Source: Shewanella psychrotolerans (GTDB taxonomy: Bacteria; Pseudomonadota; Gammaproteobacteria; Enterobacterales; Shewanellaceae). From it: a stretch of 64,000 nt of DNA. The stretch is from contig NZ_CP080419.1 of the NCBI RefSeq assembly GCF_019457595.1, positions 2,914,001-2,978,000 of the forward strand, written 5' to 3'. This document shows positions 57,446 through 64,000 of this stretch, piece after piece. Each line of letters begins with the position of its first letter. Position 1 is the stretch's first letter. The notes under the pieces are model-generated. The model was given only the letters and a program-made list of their open reading frames with translations, was not told the origin of the DNA and searched no databases. Both the position numbers and the translations under genes were made by a program.

Positions 57446-57739
57446 TTATGAACGTGTACTTTTCTTTGACTCGCTTGCAAAGTACACGGCGGCCTCCTTT
57501 AGTATATTTCGCTCTTCCGTGACTCGCCGAAGCTCTGCTTTCAGTTTACGAATTTCGTCTTGCTGATTATCAATGGTGATGTGTTGCTTCTCTGGTTTAT
57601 CGAACTTGTTAATCCAGTTATGCAAGCTTTTAGTTGTGATACCTAACCTTTCTGCCACATCAGCGATTTTATAACCACGTTCAGTGACTTGTTTGACGGC
57701 TTCAATTTTGAACTCATCAGGATAACGTTTTCCGCGCAT
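57446..57739 (-). CDS. IS3-family OrfA (HTH)
   Basis: 97 residues from the ATG at 57739, with GAGGTG just upstream; a second ATG four codons earlier is in frame. It has HTH_Tnp_1 features (RYPDEFKIEAVKQV ... VAERLGITTKSLHNWINKF) followed by a leucine-zipper-like helix (IRKLKAELRRVTEERNIL). It binds the IS ends and supplies the N-terminal part of OrfAB. Confidence 0.9.
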   Translation of the reverse strand: MRGKRYPDEFKIEAVKQVTERGYKIADVAERLGITTKSLHNWINKFDKPEKQHITIDNQQDEIRKLKAELRRVTEERNILKEAAVYFASESKKSTRS

Positions 57740-57980
57740 GTAACACCTCATATTTTTGGTTCATTATAACTCTATGAAGTGTCTATTGTTCTAGGGGCTT
57801 ACCATTCTTTGGAAAAAACAAAAAGGAAAAAGGCGTGGCATATGGGATTCTGAAGAGGCGTGGTTATAGCATAGAAGAAATCAACGGAGGCTAAGCAGTT
57901 AGTTCCGACTAGATTTAACTTCCGGGAGCTGTTGAGACGGGTGTTAAACCCCGACTTTGCAGCCTTCTATAGTAAATAGA

Positions 57981-58604
57981 CTAAACATTCAAATCTCTAT
58001 CTAATCTTTTAAATTCATCACCAATCATATCATCAATAACTTCAACTCTCGACTTCATACCTTGTGCATTATCGAAACTGTTTACTTCTAGTTCATTTAA
58101 TCTAAAATAATCATAATTAAACTCCCCTTTATGACTATTATTTACTACTTGATATTTTATTAATTTTTTACCCCTTCCGATTATGTGCATATTTAATTTT
58201 AAATGAGAATCATATTTATCTAAATTTGGGTGGATAAATTTATAAAACCTGCTCCTAAAAATCTTTCCTGGAGGATTTCTCAGTTCCACGTTAATAAAAT
58301 CCAATTTAGCCTTTTTTATTTTCACATTACAGCGCTCGCATGAAACACTTAGATTTTTTGATGTGAACATATGTTTAATACATTTTGACTTAGGGATTAT
58401 ATGTTCTATATCTACAATTAAATTAAACGCACCATTTAAAGGAATATTGCAATAACAACAAGAGTGATTTTGCTTATTAAGATTCCGCTCTTTAATTTTA
58501 TCCCTTACAGTTTTTAAATTTTCATCACCCCATGATCGATGCCCTCTATCACAAGCATCCCTAATATTATTCTTTTCTCTATCTGTAAATTTTAATTTAC
58601 CCAT
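57981..58604 (-). CDS. HNH endonuclease, Septu PtuB-like
   Basis: 207 residues. The zinc/HNH core is C49/C50..C52 (CCYCNIPL), DIEHIIPKS with H68, N84 (KNLSVSCERCN) and C89xxC92. AGGTAGG precedes the ATG. It follows a SMC-like ATPase gene by 79 bp in the same direction; ATPase plus HNH is the Septu (PtuA/PtuB) layout, also seen with some retrons. It is very AT-rich compared with the rest of the window. The Septu name is inferred from architecture; other ATPase-HNH systems are possible. Confidence 0.75.
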   Translation of the reverse strand: MGKLKFTDREKNNIRDACDRGHRSWGDENLKTVRDKIKERNLNKQNHSCCYCNIPLNGAFNLIVDIEHIIPKSKCIKHMFTSKNLSVSCERCNVKIKKAKLDFINVELRNPPGKIFRSRFYKFIHPNLDKYDSHLKLNMHIIGRGKKLIKYQVVNNSHKGEFNYDYFRLNELEVNSFDNAQGMKSRVEVIDDMIGDEFKRLDRDLNV

Positions 58605-58683
58605 TTTTACCTACCTTTTTAATTTCAATCATGCCAATTAGATCTATTACTCCTTTTAAAAATGTTTTCTGCTCTTCATCATA

Positions 58684-59728
58684 TTACTTATCAATATACG
58701 ATTTTATTCGACCTATGGCATGAGCACTAGAAATATCACCACAAGAAACTTTATTTAATATTTCAGCACAATTGTTAGACAGGCTTCTATTAGAGGGTGT
58801 TATTAAGTCAAACAAACTATCATAAATATCTTCCGTGTTTTTCGAATATATATTAACCAACTCAAATTTCTCACCAGAAAACTTATGTATGTCGACAAGG
58901 CTTTCATTTGCCAACCCGGATATTATCGTAGGTGAGTGTGTACCAATTATTATCTTAGGATTGTAATAGTGGAATAGATCCAAAATCATAGTTACATAAT
59001 GCTTTTGCCATTTAGGATGTAAACTATTCTCAGGCTCATCTATCAAAATTAAGCTATCATCCTTAATATAAGAAGAAATAAAGACCAACGTAGAAATCAA
59101 CAAAAGTTCACCGGAACTTGCCATTTTAAGAGTGAATTTACTTCCATTTTTAGATAAATAAATTTCTACTGAAGTTATTACTTTATGCTTCCTCAACAGA
59201 GGTTCCATTCGTAATAAATCAACTAACAACTCATCATAAACCTCATCATATTGATGTGAATCATCAAACCATATAACATCTAACCTTACTCTGTAATCTA
59301 GTTCATTCATCAAATATATAAGTCTATTAAAGTCTTTATAGAGTTCCCATTTATCAATATCCATCGTATCTATTGAAGTCATTGGTTTGAAATCATGCAA
59401 TTTAAACCCAATAGACTTATCATAACCGATATAACTTAACACTCTAAAAATATTAGAAAAATTTATAGAAGAATTCCCACTCAATTCAATAATGGCATTT
59501 TTTATATTCGCTCTTGGAATAAACCTACCTAACCTTGCTCCAGTGTAATGATATTTTTTTTGAAAAATTTCTTCTTGGAAATTTATCAAAAACTGAAGTA
59601 GCTATAGCCAAAACAGCATCATAGTTATCAATTTCACTAAACGCTAAATCAGCTAAAATTTGGCTTTTACCACAACCATTTTCACCTATCAGCACATTGA
59701 TTTGTTGATCTATATTTAAATTTAACAT
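58684..59728 (-). pseudogene. Septu PtuA-like ATPase, broken by a 1-base frameshift
   Basis: The first frame (59728-59525) starts MLNLNIDQQINVLIGENGCGKSQ, with Walker A at 15-22. A second frame (to 58684) continues QEEIFQKKYHYTGARLGRF and carries the ABC-type signature ASSGELLLISTLV, Walker B DDSLILIDEPENSLHP and the H-loop IIIGTHSPTIISG. The join lies at the AAATTT run 59579-59584: removing one base from the TTT gives a continuous protein of about 348 residues. So the gene is either inactivated, phase-variable, or affected by a sequencing error. It pairs with the HNH gene downstream. Confidence 0.8.
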
Positions 59729-59775
59729 CTATCACCAAGTTAATTAAATTTACTAAAATGAAAATATTTATATAT

Positions 59776-61089
59776 TCATCTACTTTCGATCTTACCAAAC
59801 AACTCTAATCTTTCTACTTCAGAAAGCAATCCTATATCCCTCACCAACCTATCCACCTTCGACTCTCGAACATCAGTCCCTAGCAACTGAGCTGTAGTAA
59901 TCCCCAACTCAGCCCTCACCTGCTCAATATCTAAGTGGGCATAGGTGCTGGCAGTAATGCTAATGTCACTGTGACCTAACAGCTTACTGGTTGTTTGGAT
60001 GTTGCCACCGCGCATAACGCTCCAACTGGCGATTGTTCGGCGCAAGTCATGAATGGTGACGCTCTCGCCCTTCTTTTCACTTCTCAACCCTGCTCTTTCA
60101 GTAATACGCCACCAAAAGCTGCCCTTACCCGACTTTTCAGTAATGTGACCTGACAGACTTTTACTTGCGGGGAAGACATATTTCTCACCACGTTTGGCCT
60201 CACTACTTCGCCGCTCAAGAATTTCCATCACCTCCTTGGTTAATGGTACTGCATGAGGCTTTTTCACTTTCATCTTAGTGATTGGGATAAGCCAGATACC
60301 GCGCTGATGATCTATCTCCTTCCACTCCATACTGAACACGCAGCTTTTACGCTGACCAGTAAGCAGTAGCGTCATTACCACATCACGGTAAATGGCTTCT
60401 TCATCATTGAGCGCCTCAAGCAAGTTTTTAACTTCCAACTGACTCAAAATGCGCTCACGTTTGGTATCGGCCAGCTTTTTGATTTTGCTAAAGGGATTAG
60501 CTTGCTGTTCGGCGAACATCGACTTAAGCAAGGTTAAGCACTTATTGCGTACTGATACCGAGCGTTTAGTTAGAATCAGTTTTAACAGATTACTGGCTTC
60601 CTGCTCAGTGATCCTATCAATAGGCAAATGGCCGATTCGTGCTTGCAGATGGGTTCGCCATGTAGCGCGAATATCTTGTAAGGACTTTTGACGCCGCTCG
60701 CCCGATTTAATCTTTAACTCAAATTCCACTTCAAAAACGTCAAACAATTGCTGTACCGACATTGAAAGCGCGCGTTCAAGCTCTGCATCCAGCTTCTGCT
60801 GACGTTTCACCTCATTAGGGTTCTGACCTTCGGCCAATTCTGATGCGTGTTTTGCGGCGAGCTTACGGGCGTTTTCTATTGTAATTGTTGGGAAGTGCCC
60901 TATAGTAATTGTGACGTCTCGACCTAAGCGCTTGCGACGAAAGCGAAAAATGGTTTTTCCAGACGGCAAAACGTCTAAAAATAAGCCTTTAATTGAGTCT
61001 CTATGGGCAATATCATGGATTCTATAGCGTTTTTGGGGTAATTTTAGCTGTTCAAAACTACGTTTTGTGAAAGGTATTTCAGTGTTCAT
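59776..61089 (-). CDS. int: Tyrosine integrase of the tRNA-Arg island
   Basis: A 437-residue P4-type integrase. It has an N-terminal arm-binding domain of the DUF4102 type (DVLPSGKTIFRFRRKRLGRDVTITIGHFP), a core-binding SAM-like domain, then the catalytic domain with R247 (TGQRKS), H347-x-x-R350 (HDLRRT), H373 (LGHSDISITASTYAH) and nucleophile Y383. It is transcribed inward from near attR. The 28-bp repeat lies 17 bp before its start, so integrase binding there could regulate its own gene. Confidence 0.95.
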   Translation of the reverse strand: MNTEIPFTKRSFEQLKLPQKRYRIHDIAHRDSIKGLFLDVLPSGKTIFRFRRKRLGRDVTITIGHFPTITIENARKLAAKHASELAEGQNPNEVKRQQKLDAELERALSMSVQQLFDVFEVEFELKIKSGERRQKSLQDIRATWRTHLQARIGHLPIDRITEQEASNLLKLILTKRSVSVRNKCLTLLKSMFAEQQANPFSKIKKLADTKRERILSQLEVKNLLEALNDEEAIYRDVVMTLLLTGQRKSCVFSMEWKEIDHQRGIWLIPITKMKVKKPHAVPLTKEVMEILERRSSEAKRGEKYVFPASKSLSGHITEKSGKGSFWWRITERAGLRSEKKGESVTIHDLRRTIASWSVMRGGNIQTTSKLLGHSDISITASTYAHLDIEQVRAELGITTAQLLGTDVRESKVDRLVRDIGLLSEVERLELFGKIESR

Positions 61090-61105
61090 AATGACTTACC
61101 TGTAA

Positions 61106-61133
61106 ATCTGGTGCCGCCCCTGTGCCGCCATAG
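61106..61133. repeat. 28-bp repeat, right copy (probable integrase arm-type site)
   Basis: Identical to 47621-47648 and in the same orientation. It lies between the integrase start and attR, 125 bp inside the core repeat. Confidence 0.8.
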
Positions 61134-61258
61134 GGAGTAATTTTAACCAATTTACAGTAATTTCGGTTAATGTCAAAAACACCAAAGTGCGCCATAACAT
61201 ATTGAATAATAAAGAATGATTAAAAATCATCAATTTTCGTTAAAGTCGCTAAAGCTCT

Positions 61259-61278
61259 CCTGTGGGGAGACCAGTTAG
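61259..61278 (+). repeat. attR core: 20-bp direct repeat
   Basis: An exact copy of 47559-47578, including the last 15 bases of tRNA-Arg with CCA. TTACCTATAA a few bases further is also shared with the attL flank, so homology extends imperfectly beyond the core. Confidence 0.9.
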
Positions 61279-61323
61279 TGAACTTACCTATAATATGAAG
61301 CATGACTTCAAGGGACAGTGTCA

Positions 61324-62008
61324 ATGACTGAGCTTTTTAATGCCAATCTCAACATCATCAGCCAGCGTTGGCCCTATATCGCCTCAAGCCTCCAACAAGT
61401 TTCTTTCGATCATCTCAACGCAACATTCGTCACCAGCCAAAACCAAACCATTAGCGTTAACGGCATTCAGCTCTGTAGTCGTCATGATAGACCCAGACCA
61501 TTATTGAGCAACGCACCAAAGACTGCAGACAAGTCACTGTATAAGGTATTGTCATAGGCGATGCACCGATACTGTTATCGCGCCACTCAAAAAATGTACC
61601 GTTATCAATATTTGTCCATTAAGCTTACCTTTGTTCGCCTTGGTTATATCATATACAGACCAAAATGAATGGTTAATTGACAACCATGTAGGCATCCGAT
61701 TAGCGCTAAAATTAAAGGTACCCAATATAGAAAGTGTATTGCATGACAACCCAAGCAATTGATACGTTAGTAACACAACTTATAAGAGCTGCCCATGAGT
61801 TACGGATTAGAAAGAAACTGAATGCTCATTACAACTACGACAATGTTTAATTCAGCTAGAGTTGTTGTTGCCGTAACTAAGCCATCAACAATCTATTTTA
61901 GACATGCTGCCTAGCATGCTCGATGCTCAGCAGAAACATGATTGGCAAGAACTTGCAGACTATCTAGAATATGAGTCACCTCAAATAAAAAAAGCAAACA
62001 ATAGGAAC
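61324..62008 (+). pseudogene. Decayed motility accessory factor (Maf-type) gene
   Basis: Fragments of a Maf family protein in several frames. An intact start (MTELFNANLNIISQRWPYI ... TISVNGIQLCSRHDR) runs to about 61490. After a frame change come GIVIGDAPILLSRHSK (with a stop just before) and YTDQNEWLIDNHVGIRLALK. A C-terminal piece MLPSMLDAQQKHDWQELADYLEYE (from about 61904) runs in frame into the methyltransferase. Maf proteins transfer nonulosonic acids to flagellin. Most of the middle is deleted. It lies directly beyond attR. Confidence 0.75.
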
Positions 62009-62011
62009 ATT

Positions 62012-62632
62012 ATGAAATTCAAAACTGAACAAGAAGCATTTTGGGCTGGAGAGTTTGGCAATAACTACATTGAGCGTAATAAGAGTGATACCATAGTCGC
62101 CGCCAATATCGCTATGCTGTCAGCAATTCTAAAACGCACCCAAAATGTGCAAAAAATAATCGAATTCGGCTCTAATATTGGTTTAAATCTTGAAGCGTTA
62201 AAGGTATTAGTTCCAAACGCTGCTCTATCAGCTATTGAAATCAATGACAACGCTGTTAAGAAATTGGCCAGATTTAGTGATTTAACCGTACACCATACTT
62301 CTATTTTAGAGTTTATTCCTAAAGAGCAGCATGACTTAGCCTTAATAAAGGGGGTTCTGATCCACATAAATCCTGATGAACTAGATCATGTTTATCAATT
62401 ACTTTATCAATCTAGCAGTCGTTATATTTGCTTGTCTGAATACTATAACCCAACCCCTGTTGAAGTTAATTACCGTGGCCATCAGTCTCGATTGTTTAAG
62501 CGTGATTTTGCCGGTGAAATGTTAGATAAGTACCCTGATCTAAAATTGGTTGATTACGGCTTTGTTTATCACAGAGACAATCGTTTTCCGCAAGATGATA
62601 TGACTTGGTTTTTATTAGAAAAAATATCGTAA
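62012..62632 (+). CDS. Pseudaminic acid biosynthesis-associated methyltransferase
   Basis: 206 residues from ATG 62012, with AGGAACATT upstream. The start KFKTEQEAFWAGEFGNNYIERN is the hallmark of the methylases linked to pseudaminic acid loci. SAM motif I is IIEFGSNIGLNLEALK. The last part (SEYYNPTPVEVNYRGHQSRLFKRDFAGEML) is also typical. The frame continues upstream into the Maf remnant, so a longer fused product from 61904 is possible but less likely. It probably methylates the flagellar sugar or its precursor. Confidence 0.85.
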   Translation: MKFKTEQEAFWAGEFGNNYIERNKSDTIVAANIAMLSAILKRTQNVQKIIEFGSNIGLNLEALKVLVPNAALSAIEINDNAVKKLARFSDLTVHHTSILEFIPKEQHDLALIKGVLIHINPDELDHVYQLLYQSSSRYICLSEYYNPTPVEVNYRGHQSRLFKRDFAGEMLDKYPDLKLVDYGFVYHRDNRFPQDDMTWFLLEKIS

Positions 62633-62668
62633 AAACAGCAAGGCGTCACGAACAGCAGACGCCTTAAA

Positions 62669-63343
62669 CTATGTTGACTGATGTCGCTTTACAAATGACA
62701 ACGTTGTAAGCAAGCTTTTAAAAATACGTTGATTTACAGAAAAACCGGTGCCAAATCTTGGCTTATCAGCTCTATACCTAATTTCTACATCAAGAGTTTT
62801 ATAACATTTACCTTGAAGTATTATCCACGTCATCAACTCAGTGCCTATCGAGTCATAAGTTTCAAATGCCCCATACTTAGTGAACATCGATAATCGGTAA
62901 AGACGTAAACCACACAGTGGATCTTTTACCGAAAACTTTGCATTAAAATACAGACCGAAGATCCATTCAGACCATCTTGCAGCTCGTGTTCGTTGACCAA
63001 TAATCAGATCATCAGTATTCTGCGCCAGCTCTATCATTGCTTTGACAGATTTAGGGTGATGTTGACCATCAGCATCCACAGTAACCACATATTGATAGCA
63101 ACCTTGGTTAACCGCCTGTATAAAGCCCTGTTCTATGGCGTTAGCATACCCTTGATTAGTGGTCAAAGTAACCACGGTCGCTCCAGCGATCTCAGCTTCT
63201 TTGGCCGTATTGTCACCAGATCCATCGTCTACCACAATAATATTCACACCAGGCATATAATCATTGAGTTCTGCAATAACTGAACCGATTGAAGTCGCTT
63301 CGTTGTATGCAGGAATAATTACCGCTACTTTAGATAATTCCAC
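62669..63343 (-). CDS. Family 2 glycosyltransferase
   Basis: 224 residues with a GT-A fold: VAVIIPAYNEATSIGSVI at the start, IIVVDDGSGDNT for nucleotide binding, and the metal-binding VTVDADGQHHP (DxD-like). The later part resembles dolichyl-phosphate-mannose-synthase-type enzymes (DPLCGLRLYRL). It has no clear membrane span. It overlaps the end of the NeuB/PseI-like gene by 19 bases and reads the same way, so it belongs to the surface or flagellar sugar operon. Confidence 0.88.
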   Translation of the reverse strand: MELSKVAVIIPAYNEATSIGSVIAELNDYMPGVNIIVVDDGSGDNTAKEAEIAGATVVTLTTNQGYANAIEQGFIQAVNQGCYQYVVTVDADGQHHPKSVKAMIELAQNTDDLIIGQRTRAARWSEWIFGLYFNAKFSVKDPLCGLRLYRLSMFTKYGAFETYDSIGTELMTWIILQGKCYKTLDVEIRYRADKPRFGTGFSVNQRIFKSLLTTLSFVKRHQST

Positions 63344-64000
63344 TTTATATGTGCCCCAGTGGGTAATGCCTGATTGAGTTTTTTACCAATCACAAGGTCA
63401 ACTTCATATGGCGCTAATGCGTCTTTTGGGCAAGGTCTTAAAAATTCTAGATCCTGCGCAGTTATAGTATGTCCCTGCTTAAGCGAATGCTTTAATCGAA
63501 TTGAACGACGCTGCAGCACCACTGTTTCACGTTCATTATCTTCAACTTTTTTAACCCCATTACCTAGGGCTAAATGTAACTCTTGTGATACATTCACCAT
63601 CGTACGCCATGCGCTTGGGTTCATGGCAAACTTATGATCAGGACCTTCTAAATCATTATTGTCAGTAAAGTGTTTTTCAATAACATTGGCGCCCAATGCA
63701 ATTGCTCCTAACACCGTAGCGTGTCCAGGAGTATGATCGCTTAGTCCCAAAATCGCATCAGGATACATGGTTCCTAGAGTCTTAAGTACATTGAGATTAA
63801 TATACTTAAAATTCTCTATTGAGGCGGTGTAGTTGGTGTTGCACTGCATTATGGCAAGTTGGCTTTGGTGTAATAGTACCGCGTCGACAGCTGCAACCAC
63901 TTCATCCATAGAAGACGCCCCGCATGCGAGTAACATAGGCTTATTTTTCTTGGCCATATGTTCGATGATTTCCAACCAGGTAATATCACCAGATCCGACT
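63325..64000 (-). CDS. NeuB/PseI-family nonulosonate synthase (5' end beyond window)
   Basis: The frame is open to the window edge. The visible 225 residues begin VGSGDITWLEIIEHMAKKNKPMLLACGASSMDEV, the strand-helix pattern of the NeuB TIM barrel. Next come MQCNTNYTAS, LGLSDHTPGHATVLGAIALGANVIEKHFT and a C-terminal SAF (antifreeze-like) domain (RRSIRLKHSLKQGHTITAQDLEFLRPCPKDALAPYE). It condenses PEP with a 6-deoxy or N-acetyl hexose to make pseudaminic- or sialic-type acid. The in-frame TTG at 63975 is not the real start. Confidence 0.88.
   Translation of the reverse strand, partial: VGSGDITWLEIIEHMAKKNKPMLLACGASSMDEVVAAVDAVLLHQSQLAIMQCNTNYTASIENFKYINLNVLKTLGTMYPDAILGLSDHTPGHATVLGAIALGANVIEKHFTDNNDLEGPDHKFAMNPSAWRTMVNVSQELHLALGNGVKKVEDNERETVVLQRRSIRLKHSLKQGHTITAQDLEFLRPCPKDALAPYEVDLVIGKKLNQALPTGAHIKWNYLK

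Larger units (their letters stand above)
56571..57806 (-). mobile_element. IS3-family insertion sequence, 1236 bp
   Basis: Imperfect terminal inverted repeats of about 28 bp begin TGGTAAGCCCCTA and end AGACACTT on the inner side. TTC is duplicated at 56568-56570 and 57807-57809. Two reading frames, orfA and orfB, lie on the minus strand in the usual order. The element looks complete and possibly active. Confidence 0.92.
56409..57894 (+). pseudogene. Small hypothetical gene interrupted by an IS3-family element
   Basis: The left part (56409-56570) encodes MMGFWDKAFDVAKNVGTA and continues to IIKSDGF. The IS then adds a stop. The right part (57810-57894) continues FGKNKKEKGVAYGILKRRGYSIEEINGG. 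Removing the IS (56571-57806) and one TTC duplication restores one frame of about 82 residues. It resembles short amphipathic-helix proteins found on mobile elements. AAGGAG precedes the start. The truncated left part still makes a 54-residue product ending in IS-derived Trp and stop. Confidence 0.85.
47559..61278. mobile_element. Integrated genomic island in tRNA-Arg(CCU)
   Basis: About 13.7 kb between 20-bp att repeats. It has a tyrosine integrase at the right end reading inward, 28-bp repeats just inside both ends, an AlpA-like regulator, a HUH replication initiator and accessory defence genes. Composition is uneven and very AT-rich around 57980-59770. The replication module resembles satellite or phage-derived elements; no structural phage genes or conjugation genes are seen. 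Confidence 0.9.

Noticed and set aside
59525..59728. Separate small P-loop protein upstream of the ATPase gene
   Set aside because: Its frame joins the downstream ATPase frame perfectly after removal of one base, so it is the N-terminus of the same gene.
61259..61278. Possible second tRNA-Arg gene at the right island end
   Set aside because: Only the last 15 bases of the tRNA are present; there is no D-arm or anticodon arm upstream, so it is the att repeat.
61318..61557. Stand-alone 79-residue gene after the island
   Set aside because: It is the intact start of the decayed Maf gene; matching Maf segments continue in other frames downstream.
61904..62011. N-terminal extension of the methyltransferase
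   Set aside because: The extra 36 residues match the C-terminal style of Maf proteins; the ATG at 62012 has AGGAA upstream and the family start.

Overview
The window looks like a Shewanella-type marine gammaproteobacterial chromosome. It holds one long polar-flagellum gene cluster in the order and with the regulators (FlrA, FlrB/FlrC, FliA, FlhF/FlhG) known from Shewanella and Vibrio. It has two short flagellins of about 272 residues, the H/T-ring genes flgO, flgP and flgT, and part of a pseudaminic-acid-type flagellin glycosylation locus. The genus is inferred from this order and protein style, not from a search.

Region 1 (1-41083, all minus strand) reads from right to left: cheV-cheR; flgBCDE; flgFGHIJKL; two flagellins; flaG-fliD-fliT-like-fliS; flrA; flrBC; fliEFGHIJ; fliKLMNOPQR-flhB; flhA-flhF-flhG-fliA-cheY-cheZ (cheZ cut by the window edge). 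I find sigma-54 sites with exact GG-N10-GC spacing before flgB, flgF, fliK, fliE, flrB and flhA, a sigma-28 promoter before the second flagellin, and terminators between most units. This matches the known cascade FlrA/sigma-54, then FlrBC/sigma-54, then FliA/sigma-28. Region 2 (41291-47419) holds flgA, flgM (sigma-28 promoter) and flgN, divergent flgO-flgP, a GSCFA-domain protein with its own predicted sigma-54 promoter, and flgT (sigma-54 promoter).

Region 3 (47559-61278) is a genomic island inserted in the 3' end of a tRNA-Arg(CCU) gene. It is bounded by a 20-bp direct repeat and carries a tyrosine integrase just inside the right end. Its left part holds an unrecognised two-gene operon, an AlpA-like regulator and a HUH replication-initiator gene split by a frameshift, with repeat clusters that could be operators or an origin. 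Its right part is a defence cargo: an HNH nuclease, a TIR-domain protein plus caspase-like protease pair (type IV Thoeris architecture), small ORFs, one of them cut by an IS3-family element, and an ATPase plus HNH pair resembling Septu whose ATPase gene is frameshifted.

Region 4 (61279-64000) returns to the flagellar neighbourhood: a decayed motility accessory factor (Maf) gene directly beside the island, a pseudaminic-acid-associated methyltransferase, a family 2 glycosyltransferase and a NeuB/PseI-type synthase cut by the window edge. Before the island arrived, flgT, tRNA-Arg and maf were probably adjacent. The most interesting parts are the TIR-caspase pair, the unknown two-gene module, the repeat systems around the replication genes, and the sigma-54-driven GSCFA gene inside the flagellar regulon.
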